Origin: Oscillospiraceae bacterium
Lineage (GTDB): Bacteria > Bacillota > Clostridia > Oscillospirales > Ruminococcaceae
NCBI GenBank assembly: GCA_014858325.1
Contig: RKCM01000235.1
Coordinates: forward strand, 1 to 18,094
Direction: 5' to 3'
DNA: 18,094 nucleotides
Shown here in pieces: positions 7,815 to 15,428 of this stretch. How positions within the stretch are numbered: position 1 is the first letter of the stretch; each line of letters begins with the position of its first letter. The notes below the pieces were generated by a model. That model searched no databases. It was given only the letters and a program-made list of their open reading frames with translations, and was not told where the DNA came from. The position numbers and the translations under genes were made by a program.

Positions 7815-7822
7815 ATCGGTCG
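7815..7822 (-). promoter_or_regulatory. Octamer shared with the activase operon promoter
   Basis: CGACCGAT (minus strand 7822-7815) lies 5 bases after the -10 of the ROK promoter. The same octamer lies 4 bases after the putative -10 of the activase operon (5283-5276). The matching position suggests a shared operator, but two copies of 8 bp are weak evidence. Confidence 0.3.
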
Positions 7823-7827
7823 TATTC

Positions 7828-7856
7828 AGTATAGCGCTGCTTGGCTGCATCTGCAA
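7828..7856 (-). promoter_or_regulatory. Promoter of the ROK-LuxR regulator operon
   Basis: On the minus strand TTGCAG (7856-7851) is followed after exactly 17 bp by TATACT (7833-7828). It lies in the 135-bp gap between the fucose-isomerase-like gene and the ROK gene. No clear terminator is visible after the isomerase-like gene, so some read-through into the regulators is possible. Confidence 0.65.
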
Positions 7857-7917
7857 GAAAAGCAGGTGTTTTCTCTGTTTTTACAGTTTTTTCGCCGTTG
7901 TTTTTGGAACCTATTTC

Positions 7918-9258
7918 TCAGAATTTGCAGACTTCCACGCCCAGCATATTGCCCAGCTTTTCCAGCTCGTTGGCCACCTGGCCGTACACCACCACGAAGT
8001 GGGGCTCCCAGCCGCCCTTGACGGTGCCGTAGACCACGTCCTTGGCGCTGGCTGCGGTCTTGACGACCACGGAGGTGCCGTTGAACTGCTTGGGTTTATC
8101 CAGCGCAGCGCCCTCGGCCACGAAGAAGCGGAAGCTGCCGTCCGGCTTGCGGCCCACCCGGAAGAGGGTGACGTGCTCGCAGGCGGCGCAGCCAAAATCC
8201 ATGACGGGGCCGATCTTGCGGTTGGGGTGGACGCCAACCTGTGCGCCGGTATCCTTGCGGGCCAGATCGCAGGCTGCCATGCCGCAGTGCCAGAAGGTGA
8301 TGGTGCCCTCTGCCTCGTTCATCGAGACGGGGTCGCCGAAGAAGCAGGAGCGGCCGGTGAGGTCGCTGCCAATGAACATGGAGAGCGCGCCGTAAGCATC
8401 CGACTCGCAGCTGGCGGAAACGCCGTTGGCGTTGAGCAGCGAGAGCACGCTGCACACCGGGGTGCCGAACTCGGTGAAGAAATCCGGCCAGCACCGGGAG
8501 CACAGAGCGCCGATGTGATTCTCGCCCACATAGCTCTTATAGGCCTTGTACAGGCGGGCAAAGTTGACGACGTTGTTTGCGGGGATGGTGTCCAGCCCCA
8601 CGATGGTCTTGCGGGCCTCGGCCAGCTCCTCGGCCAGCTCCTCCTCGGTGTAGCCTTTGGCCTTGTTGATGAGCTCCCGGGCCTCGATGGAATCCAGCGT
8701 GGTGCCGAAGGTGCTCATCATTTCAGCATCCAGAGCGCGGCCAAAGCCGAAGCCCTGGGGGGTGTGGCCGATGGAGATCATCTTCAGGCGGCGCAGGTCG
8801 GTTTTGACCTTGGCGGCACGGATGGCAGCGCCGATCTCGGCCTGCACCTGCCCCTCCGTGGGAGCGCCGAAAATGTACTCGAACTTGCCCTCGCCGCGGA
8901 AGGCGGTGATGGCGTTGCCTGCGGAGTAGGCACCCGTCAGGCTGTTGAGGCGCAGGCGGGTGCCGTCGATGACCGGCTCCCGCAGGGTCCACAGGACGAT
9001 GGGGCAGCCAAACCGCTTGAGCACCTCGCTGGCGTAGGCGGCATTGGCGAAGGTGATGTTCTGCAGCACGATGAGGTCCGGGTCCAGCGTGTCGAGGTAA
9101 GCGTCCAGATCCTGGATGGTCAGCAGCATCTTTTCGGGCACCACGCAGTCCGCCGTCAGGCCCTTGAGCATGGCAATGGATTTTTCAAACTGGTCCTGTG
9201 CGCTTTCCAGATGGAAGGTGCCGACGCCGATGGGCACGTACGCTACTTGAAATCCCAT
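7918..9258 (-). CDS. sftI: L-fucose isomerase-like protein, candidate sulfoquinovose isomerase
   Basis: This 446-residue protein resembles the L-fucose/L-arabinose isomerase-like group. A plausible metal site is Glu285 (ASCESDAYG) and Asp309 (FFGDP). Their spacing of 24 residues equals that of the Glu337/Asp361 ligand pair of E. coli FucI. An HCG at 324-326 may add a further ligand, and the conserved CSRCWPDFF (253-261) precedes this region. In a transaldolase-type sulfoglycolysis locus an aldose-ketose isomerase is needed to turn SQ into 6-deoxy-6-sulfofructose, and this is the best candidate. It follows tctA by 56 bp with an AAAAGGAG site before the ATG, so it is probably the last gene of the transporter transcript. 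The substrate is inferred from neighbours; the DUF4867-type protein at 15429-16103 is a rival or partner. Confidence 0.75.
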   Translation of the reverse strand: MGFQVAYVPIGVGTFHLESAQDQFEKSIAMLKGLTADCVVPEKMLLTIQDLDAYLDTLDPDLIVLQNITFANAAYASEVLKRFGCPIVLWTLREPVIDGTRLRLNSLTGAYSAGNAITAFRGEGKFEYIFGAPTEGQVQAEIGAAIRAAKVKTDLRRLKMISIGHTPQGFGFGRALDAEMMSTFGTTLDSIEARELINKAKGYTEEELAEELAEARKTIVGLDTIPANNVVNFARLYKAYKSYVGENHIGALCSRCWPDFFTEFGTPVCSVLSLLNANGVSASCESDAYGALSMFIGSDLTGRSCFFGDPVSMNEAEGTITFWHCGMAACDLARKDTGAQVGVHPNRKIGPVMDFGCAACEHVTLFRVGRKPDGSFRFFVAEGAALDKPKQFNGTSVVVKTAASAKDVVYGTVKGGWEPHFVVVYGQVANELEKLGNMLGVEVCKF

Positions 9259-9314
9259 GATATATTACTCCTTTTGATGACTCTCTTTGTTTTTTGGCAG
9301 CTGGTCTTCTGCGC

Positions 9315-10865
9315 TTATGCGTTCTCCATCTTTGCGTGCTCGGCGGCCATCTGGGCCTCCTGCTGCTCGTTCAGCTTGGCCACACGGCGGTTGACCCGGA
9401 TCATGGAGACCAGCAGAACAACGGTGATGATGAGGATGACAGCGGAGATGGGGCGGGTGAGGAAGATGCTGTAGTGGCGGTCGTAGCTCATGGAAGCGGT
9501 GACGAAGTTCTGCTCCATGATGTCTTCCAGGATCATGCCCAGCATCAGCGGGGTGTTATCGATATCCAGAACGGTGAGGAGGTAGCTGAAGATGAGGATG
9601 CCGGCGCAGATGATCAGCTCCTTGGTGTTGCCGGTGGCTGCAAAGGCACCTGCAAAGCAGAACATGATGATGACGGGAGCCAGATAGGTGTAGCGCACCT
9701 GCACGATCTTGGCCACGATGCGGGTCATGCCCAGGCCCAGGGGAGCCAGCAGCACATTGGCCACCAGACAGCCGATGATGATGGTATAGGCCATAACGCC
9801 CTGTTTGGTGAACATGGTGGGGCCGGGCTGGATGCCGTGGAGCACGAAGGCGCCCAGCAGCAGAGCGGTGACGCCGTCACCGGGGATGCCCAGCGTCAGC
9901 AGGGGGATCATGGCGGAGCCGACCACGGCGTTGTTGGAGGATTCTGCCGCAGCAATGCCATCCAGGCAGCCCTTGCCGAACTCTTCGGGGTGCTTGGAGG
10001 TACGGCGGACCTCGTTGTAGCACAGGAACTGGGCCACACCGCCGCCAACACCGGGCATGGCACCCAGAATGCTGGCGATGATGGAGGAACGGAAGCAGGC
10101 GGGCAGGATGCTGATCATCTCTTTCTTGGTCAGGCCCTGCTTATCGATCTTGCGGGCGTCGTCCAGCTTGCCGCGGGCCACCTTGAAGTCCCGCAGCTTC
10201 TGGACCACCTGGGTCAGAGCAATGAGGGCGATCATGGCGGGCAGCATATCGATGCCGTATTTCAGGGTAGCGGAACCAAAGGAGAAGCGGGTGACGCCGG
10301 TGACGGCATCCATGCCCACGCAGGCCATCAGCAGGCCGATCATGCCGGAGATGAGGCTCTTGGGCAGGCTGCTGCCGGAGACGCCGGCGATGAGGCTGAT
10401 GCCCATGATGCCCAGCGAGAAGTACTCCACGGAGGTGAAGTTTGCCACCAGCTTGGTGATGAGGGAGGCGCAGATCAGCAGCAGAACCGCCGAGAACAGG
10501 CCGCCGAACACCGATGCGAACAGAGAGGTATCCAGCGCCTTTTTGACCTTGCCCTGTTTGGCCAGCGGGTAGCCGTCGAAGGTAGTGGCAATGGCGGAGT
10601 TGGTGCCCGGGGTGTTGAGGGTGATGGCGGAGATGGAGCCGCCGTACATGCCGCCGACGTACACGGCCAGCAGCAGGATGATGGCGGAGGCCGGGTCGCT
10701 GAAGGTATAGGTCAGGGGCAGCATCAGGATGATGCCCAGCGTCACGCTCAGGCCGGGGACACAGCCGATGACCATGCCCAGGACCAGGCCCCCGAAGATG
10801 AGCATCATGTTATACAGGGTGAACACCTGCGGGAGGGCCTGCGAAATCATTGCAAAATCCGACAT
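9315..10865 (-). CDS. tctA: TctA-family large membrane subunit of a tripartite tricarboxylate transporter
   Basis: This 516-residue, strongly hydrophobic protein has the features of the TctA permease. The substrate-path loop GCVPGLSVT (about 34-42) is mirrored by GAMPGVGGG (268-276), followed by ESSNNAV (308-314) and LGIPGDG (325-331). Around ten or more membrane helices are expected. Its ATG overlaps the TGA of tctB by one base (10865), so the pair is translationally coupled. Together with TctB and the TctC lipoprotein it would form a cation-coupled secondary importer of an organic anion. Given the surrounding genes, sulfoquinovose or its glycoside is the likely cargo, although known family members mostly carry carboxylates (inference). 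Confidence 0.93.
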   Translation of the reverse strand: MSDFAMISQALPQVFTLYNMMLIFGGLVLGMVIGCVPGLSVTLGIILMLPLTYTFSDPASAIILLLAVYVGGMYGGSISAITLNTPGTNSAIATTFDGYPLAKQGKVKKALDTSLFASVFGGLFSAVLLLICASLITKLVANFTSVEYFSLGIMGISLIAGVSGSSLPKSLISGMIGLLMACVGMDAVTGVTRFSFGSATLKYGIDMLPAMIALIALTQVVQKLRDFKVARGKLDDARKIDKQGLTKKEMISILPACFRSSIIASILGAMPGVGGGVAQFLCYNEVRRTSKHPEEFGKGCLDGIAAAESSNNAVVGSAMIPLLTLGIPGDGVTALLLGAFVLHGIQPGPTMFTKQGVMAYTIIIGCLVANVLLAPLGLGMTRIVAKIVQVRYTYLAPVIIMFCFAGAFAATGNTKELIICAGILIFSYLLTVLDIDNTPLMLGMILEDIMEQNFVTASMSYDRHYSIFLTRPISAVILIITVVLLVSMIRVNRRVAKLNEQQEAQMAAEHAKMENA

Positions 10866-11341
10866 CAGATGATCCCTCCCAACAGGCCCAGAGCGGGCAG
10901 CGAAATGTTAAAGACGTTTTTGAAGAGCAGGAAGATGGCAAAAGCTGAGACTAAGACCACGATGTAGGGGCCGGGCTTGCGCTCGCCCACATAGAACAGC
11001 ACCAGCGGGAAGACGATGAGAGAGGCCAGCACATAGCCGATGCAGAGCATCAGGCCGATGTAGACGCACATCGCCACGATGAGCAGGATGGCGGGCTTTT
11101 CCTTCTCCCAATCGAACTCCACCACCTTTTCCTGCTTGAGGACGAGGCTCTGGATGAGGAGGGCAGCGGACGACACCAGCATGATGCCCAGGCAGATGCC
11201 GGGGATGATGCGGGGGCTGGGTGCGCCGGAATCAAAGGCCGGCACGCGGACCTGACCGGGCATCAGAACGAGCAGGAGCAGTGCAATCGCTCCCATGAGG
11301 ATGCCCGAGACCAGATTGGTCTTGATCTTGAATTTCTTCAT
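10865..11341 (-). CDS. tctB: TctB-family small membrane subunit
   Basis: This 158-residue protein has four predicted membrane helices: about residues 10-28, 46-67, 82-115 (probably two closely spaced segments) and 126-147. This is the usual size and topology of TctB. The start ATG at 11341 follows AAAAGGAG. It is the first gene after the strong terminator at 11383-11420 and ends in a one-base stop-start overlap with tctA. It is the poorly conserved accessory subunit of the transporter; the assignment rests on topology plus its place between tctC and tctA. Confidence 0.88.
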   Translation of the reverse strand: MKKFKIKTNLVSGILMGAIALLLLVLMPGQVRVPAFDSGAPSPRIIPGICLGIMLVSSAALLIQSLVLKQEKVVEFDWEKEKPAILLIVAMCVYIGLMLCIGYVLASLIVFPLVLFYVGERKPGPYIVVLVSAFAIFLLFKNVFNISLPALGLLGGII

Positions 11342-11382
11342 AGAAATTCGTTCTCCTTTTCTGATTCAGATTTTTTGCCGAC

Positions 11383-11420
11383 AAAAAATGCCGACGGGCT
11401 GCATCGGCAGCCCGTCAGCA
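11383..11420 (-). terminator. Strong intrinsic terminator between tctC and tctBA
   Basis: On the minus strand a 14-bp stem, TGCTGACGGGCTGC (11420-11407) with GCAGCCCGTCGGCA (11402-11389), has one G-U pair and a four-base loop. TTTTTT follows (11388-11383). It lies 56 bp after the tctC stop and 41 bp before the tctB start. No consensus promoter is visible between it and tctB, so it probably works as a partial terminator. That would give more binding protein than membrane subunits, as is common for binding-protein-dependent transporters. Confidence 0.88.
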
Positions 11421-11476
11421 CAAGGTTCATGCGAAACGTGACCGATACGGCACTTGTTTCTGGATGGATGCGGCGT

Positions 11477-12556
11477 TTAAGCCTGACCGCTCAGGTTCTT
11501 GTAAGCGTTGATGGCTTTCTCGCAGGCCTCGTCGATGAAGGCCTCGGCTTCGTCGCCGTAGAGCTCGAAGCGGTTCAGCAGGATGGAAGCGATCCACTCG
11601 TTGTACTCCGGCTCGTTCCAGACGTCCTTCATCAGAGAGATCATCTCATCGATGAAGCCCTGATCTGCGCCCTTGTGGGCAGCCAGCGTGCCGCCTGCGG
11701 GCAGGATGCAGCTGGAGAAATCGATGTCCTTGCTCAGCTCGGGAGCCTTGGCATCGCCTGCCACGGTGGGCACGGTGATGGGGCCGGCGGGAGTAACGAA
11801 GCCCTCAAATGCCTTATCGGAGATGGCCAGGATGGGAATGAGGGTACCGGCCTCGACCTCGTCCTTGGCGGCCTGGGTGGTGCCGACGAAGACATCGACC
11901 TCGCCGTCGGTCAGGCCCTTCTTCTGGTTTGCGCCGCCATCGTAGGGAACGACGGATACCTTGCCGCCCTCAAGAGCAAGCAGGGAGCCCAGCTCCAGAT
12001 GGCAGTCGGACAGGGGGTTGCCGCCGGACATCTTGATGCCGCCGTTCTTGGCCTTTTCCAGGATGGAAGCCAGAGACTGATCGGGAGCGGCGTAGACGAT
12101 CCAGGTACGGTCATCCACCGTGCCGATGGGGAACATGGCGCTGCGGTCGAAATCGACTTCCTCCGTGCCGAACTCCTTGCCCAGATCGTGGCGGTAGCAC
12201 AGGCCGTAGCCGAAGACCAGCAGCTCTTTTGCCACGGAGGTGCTGTCATCTGCAAAGTAGGTGGCTGCGGCAAAGCCGTCGCCGCCGGTCATATTCTCCA
12301 CGATGAAGTTGTACTTCTTCTGCAGGCCGTTGGCCACCTGAGCGTACTTGCGGGCGACCAGGTCGGCCGTGCCGCCGACGCCGTAGCCGCAGATGATCTT
12401 GACGGTCTCGCCGCCGTTGCTGGGCTGCTCCGCAGCAGCAGAGCCTGCAGTGGAAGCGGCGGTGGAGGTGCTGCCCGCATTGGAAGCGGCACAGCCTGCA
12501 AACAGCCCGGCAGCAGCCAGAACAGCGCTCATGGACAGAAATTCGCGACGTTTCAT
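11477..12556 (-). CDS. tctC: TctC-family substrate-binding lipoprotein
   Basis: This is a 359-residue extracytoplasmic binding protein. The lipobox LFAGC places the lipidated Cys at residue 22, followed by a long Ser/Thr/Ala linker (about 25-50) that tethers the domain to the membrane. The N-terminus, KRREFLS, also matches a twin-arginine (RRxFL) export motif, so export in a folded state is possible. The mature domain has the glycine-rich GYGVGGTADLVAR start typical of TctC/BUG proteins. I start at the ATG at 12556, which has AAGGAG nine bases upstream. A GTG at 12574 in the same frame precedes that ribosome binding site and is unlikely. It should capture the substrate, probably SQ or an SQ glycoside, for TctAB. 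Confidence 0.92.
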   Translation of the reverse strand: MKRREFLSMSAVLAAAGLFAGCAASNAGSTSTAASTAGSAAAEQPSNGGETVKIICGYGVGGTADLVARKYAQVANGLQKKYNFIVENMTGGDGFAAATYFADDSTSVAKELLVFGYGLCYRHDLGKEFGTEEVDFDRSAMFPIGTVDDRTWIVYAAPDQSLASILEKAKNGGIKMSGGNPLSDCHLELGSLLALEGGKVSVVPYDGGANQKKGLTDGEVDVFVGTTQAAKDEVEAGTLIPILAISDKAFEGFVTPAGPITVPTVAGDAKAPELSKDIDFSSCILPAGGTLAAHKGADQGFIDEMISLMKDVWNEPEYNEWIASILLNRFELYGDEAEAFIDEACEKAINAYKNLSGQA

Positions 12557-12628
12557 AGTAGTGTTCTCCTTCACATTTTCTCTTTTTCGGCTTTTGTGGA
12601 TATTCGGGTTGCGCTTTTCACGGGGGTT

Positions 12629-13387
12629 TCACTTCACCAGAAGCGAAAGCCCCGAAATGAACAGTAGAACGTAGGTCAGCTTCATGAAGACCAGCTGGCT
12701 CATGCGGGCCACCAGCTTGCTGCCGATGAACATTCCCGCCAGCAGGAAGGGAATGGAGATGCCCAGCATCTTCACGGTGGAGGGCACCCACAGCCCTGCC
12801 TGGATATCCTCCAGGAAGACCAGGGTGTTCAAAAAGATCCAGACCGTGGAGATGGTGGCGCGGAAAACGTTTTTGTCCCGGATCCGCTTGGTCATGTAAC
12901 CCGTGAGCAGCGGGCCGCCGCTGACGAACAGCCCGTGGATGATGCCGGCCAGCACCAGCAGTGCGTAGGTGCCCGCCTTGTGTGCAGCATCGGGCTCTGC
13001 GGCGGGCTTTTCTGCGGCGGAATCCGGCTTGTGCACAAGCTTGTAAAAGCCCTGTACCGAAAGCCCGATGACCAGCAGGCCCAGCAGCTTGTAGAGCAGA
13101 TGCTCCTTGCCCACAAACAGCCCCTTGATGTAGACGGCACCAAGGATACCCAGCGCCATCACCACCACGATCCTGCCCAGCTCTTTCCAGTTGATGTTTT
13201 TGTAGTTGCCCACAAAGACATACACCCCGGAGAAGATGGCCAGCACGTTCAGGATGGGTTTGGCGATGTCGTAGCCCACCAGCATCAGGCTGGGGGGCAT
13301 GGCCAGAATGGTGCCCGCAAAGCCCGTGATGCCGTGGATGATGTTGGTCAGCAGAATGACGATGTAAAACAGGATCTGATTTCCCAT
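12629..13387 (-). CDS. TauE/SafE-family membrane exporter, likely sulfite export
   Basis: This 252-residue membrane protein has eight likely helices, at about 4-25, 41-60, 70-91, 97-117, 139-160, 172-192, 205-225 and 233-251. An Ala/Glu/Asp/Lys-rich loop (118-137) links two related halves. Each half carries the family's repeated HGxxGFxG-like motif: IHGITGFAG (17-25) and IHGLFVSGG (150-158). TauE/SafE proteins export sulfite, sulfoacetate and related anions. It begins three bases after the sulfoquinovosidase stop, so it is tightly coupled to SQ breakdown. If DHPS is cleaved inside the cell, sulfite must be removed, and this is the only evident exporter. DHPS or sulfolactate export is the alternative. 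Confidence 0.88.
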   Translation of the reverse strand: MGNQILFYIVILLTNIIHGITGFAGTILAMPPSLMLVGYDIAKPILNVLAIFSGVYVFVGNYKNINWKELGRIVVVMALGILGAVYIKGLFVGKEHLLYKLLGLLVIGLSVQGFYKLVHKPDSAAEKPAAEPDAAHKAGTYALLVLAGIIHGLFVSGGPLLTGYMTKRIRDKNVFRATISTVWIFLNTLVFLEDIQAGLWVPSTVKMLGISIPFLLAGMFIGSKLVARMSQLVFMKLTYVLLFISGLSLLVK

Positions 13388-13390
13388 AGC

Positions 13391-15400
13391 TTACTTCCCG
13401 TATTTTGCCCGGATGCCGTCGAACAGCTCCGTCCACCGGGAGCCCTTACGGCAGAACACCGGGATATCGCCCATCGCTGCGGGGACGGTGTGGGTGCCCT
13501 TGCCGTAGGCCTTGCCGGTCCACAGGTGGACCCACTCATCGCCGGGCAGGTAGACTTCCCACTCGGTCTTGCCGCTCTGCCACACCGGGGCCACCAGCAG
13601 GTCCGGGCCGTAGAGGTACTCAAACTGCTCGGTATAGCTGCGGGGGTCGTCCTCGTAGTGGAGGAAGAGGGGCCGCATGACCGGGGTGCCCTTGGCGGCG
13701 TTTTCCGCCACCAGCGTTTTGGTGTAGGGGGCCAGCATGGTGTAGATGTCCACCAGACGGGCCAGCTGCTCCATGCAGTCCTCATCGTCGTAATACTGGA
13801 AATTGGTGTCCGGGCGGTTGCCCTCGTGGGTGCGCATCACGGGCATGAAGGCGGCCATCTCCGCCCAGCGGAGGAAGACCTCCTTGGTGCGGCAGTTGTC
13901 GAACAGAGAGGTGTAGCCGCCGATGTCGCAGTGGTTGAGGCCGCAGCCCACCATGCCGGAGCTGAGGGCCGCGCAGATGACGGTGCACAGACCGTCGTGG
14001 CGGCTGAAGTCCACGCTCTGGTCTCCGGCCCACAGCAGGGTGCAGTACTTCTGGCTGCCGGTGCCGCCGGCCCGCATGAAGTAGACCACCTGCCCCAGCT
14101 TGCCGCTTTCTTTTACGGCGTCGTAGTTGCATTTTGCCCAGAGCACCGGCCAGTGGTTGTGCTCGATCATGGGGCTGACCCCGTTGGAAAGCACCAGATC
14201 GTCGGTGGGGAGATACTCGCCAAAGTCTGCCATCCAGCCGTCGATGCCGATGTCCAGCGTATACTTTTTGATGACCTCGTCCTTGAACCAGCGGTAGGCT
14301 TCCGGGTTGGTGAAATCCACCACGCCGCAGTAAAACTCGCCAAAGTCCACCAGATAATCGGAGCCGTCGGCCTTTTTGGCGAAGACGCCCCGCTTTTTGC
14401 CCTCGGCGTAAAGCTCGCCGTCGTTGACGAGGTAGGGGTTGATGTAGCCCAGGAACTTGATGCCCCGGGCATGGAGTTCTTCAATGTGCTTGGGCAGGTC
14501 CGGGTACATCTCCTTGTGGTAATGCCAATCCCACTGGAGACGCTTGCCGAAGCTGGTCACCCGCTTGCCGCACCAGTCCTGGCACCACAGGCCGGAGACC
14601 TTGATGCCTTTTTCGAGGCTCTTCTCCACGATGCCGAAGCTGCGCTGGTTGCCCCCCTGGGCGCCGATGATGAGGCCGTTGTAGACCCACTCCGGCAGCT
14701 CCGGCTGGCGGCCCAGAAAAGCGGTGAGCTTTTCCAGCAGCTCCACAAAGGTGGGCGCTGCCTCGATGCGGATGAAGCCCGGCACGTTCCAGCACTGCAG
14801 CTCGTGGTAGTGGGGGTTGCGGAAATCGAAATCGCCGTAAGCGGTGGTGTCCATGTGGAGGTAGTAGCGGCGGCTGGAAACGTAGGTAGGCTCCGGGTAG
14901 TTGGTGTTGTAATAATCACCGCCCGCGCCGCCGTTTTCCACGTCGCTGCGCCAGGTCACATAGGTGGTCTTGTCGCGGCCGACGCCCGGCTCACTGGACC
15001 ACAGGGGGAAGTGACGGCCCCGCAGATCGAAGTAACTCATCTGCTCGCCGCAGCCGTAGACGTGCTCGTCCTCGGCTGCTTCCACCCGAAGCCAGAAGCG
15101 GTTGATGTCCTCCGCTTTTTCGGTGACGGTCAGGGTGACCGCCCCGTTTTTCTCGGTGACCAGAAGCTTGAGCCGGCCTTCCAGGTCCAGCTCGGTCCCC
15201 TGTTCCGTCACACGGGCGCCGGTCAGGGTCAGGGGGCGGCGCTCCAGCAGGTGGTCTTCCAGCTTGAAGTTGCCGCGGTACATCTCCACCCGCTCTTCGC
15301 CGCAGCCGACATAGACCATGGGGGTGTCGGCGTCGGTGTGCAGCAGCACATCGCTGCCGTTTTTCAGGGTAAAGACCCGGTCTTTGCAAATGATCTCCAT
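13391..15400 (-). CDS. sftG: GH31 sulfoquinovosidase (YihQ/SftG type)
   Basis: This 669-residue glycoside hydrolase family 31 protein closely resembles E. coli YihQ. The catalytic nucleophile is Asp392 (GWMADFGEYLP) and the acid/base is Asp460 (WAGDQ). All the residues known to contact the sulfoquinovose moiety in YihQ have counterparts: Gln274 (CQDW), Arg287 and Trp290 (FGKRLQW) and Tyr496 (DIGGYT), matching YihQ Q288, R301, W304 and Y508. The enzyme removes SQ from sulfoquinovosyl glycerol or other glycosides derived from plant sulfolipid. There is no signal peptide, so hydrolysis is cytoplasmic and the importer should accept the glycoside. The start has AAAGGG shortly upstream, and the gene is 28 bp after the DUF4867-type gene. 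This gene is the firmest marker of the locus's substrate. Confidence 0.96.
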   Translation of the reverse strand: MEIICKDRVFTLKNGSDVLLHTDADTPMVYVGCGEERVEMYRGNFKLEDHLLERRPLTLTGARVTEQGTELDLEGRLKLLVTEKNGAVTLTVTEKAEDINRFWLRVEAAEDEHVYGCGEQMSYFDLRGRHFPLWSSEPGVGRDKTTYVTWRSDVENGGAGGDYYNTNYPEPTYVSSRRYYLHMDTTAYGDFDFRNPHYHELQCWNVPGFIRIEAAPTFVELLEKLTAFLGRQPELPEWVYNGLIIGAQGGNQRSFGIVEKSLEKGIKVSGLWCQDWCGKRVTSFGKRLQWDWHYHKEMYPDLPKHIEELHARGIKFLGYINPYLVNDGELYAEGKKRGVFAKKADGSDYLVDFGEFYCGVVDFTNPEAYRWFKDEVIKKYTLDIGIDGWMADFGEYLPTDDLVLSNGVSPMIEHNHWPVLWAKCNYDAVKESGKLGQVVYFMRAGGTGSQKYCTLLWAGDQSVDFSRHDGLCTVICAALSSGMVGCGLNHCDIGGYTSLFDNCRTKEVFLRWAEMAAFMPVMRTHEGNRPDTNFQYYDDEDCMEQLARLVDIYTMLAPYTKTLVAENAAKGTPVMRPLFLHYEDDPRSYTEQFEYLYGPDLLVAPVWQSGKTEWEVYLPGDEWVHLWTGKAYGKGTHTVPAAMGDIPVFCRKGSRWTELFDGIRAKYGK

Positions 15401-15428
15401 GGTTGCCCTTTCTCAGCCATTCGGCTCT

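Noticed and set aside
7999..10967. Long plus-strand frames opposite the isomerase-like gene and tctA
   Set aside because: Their composition is Gly/His/Ala/Gln-rich and reflects the opposite strand; there are no initiation signals.
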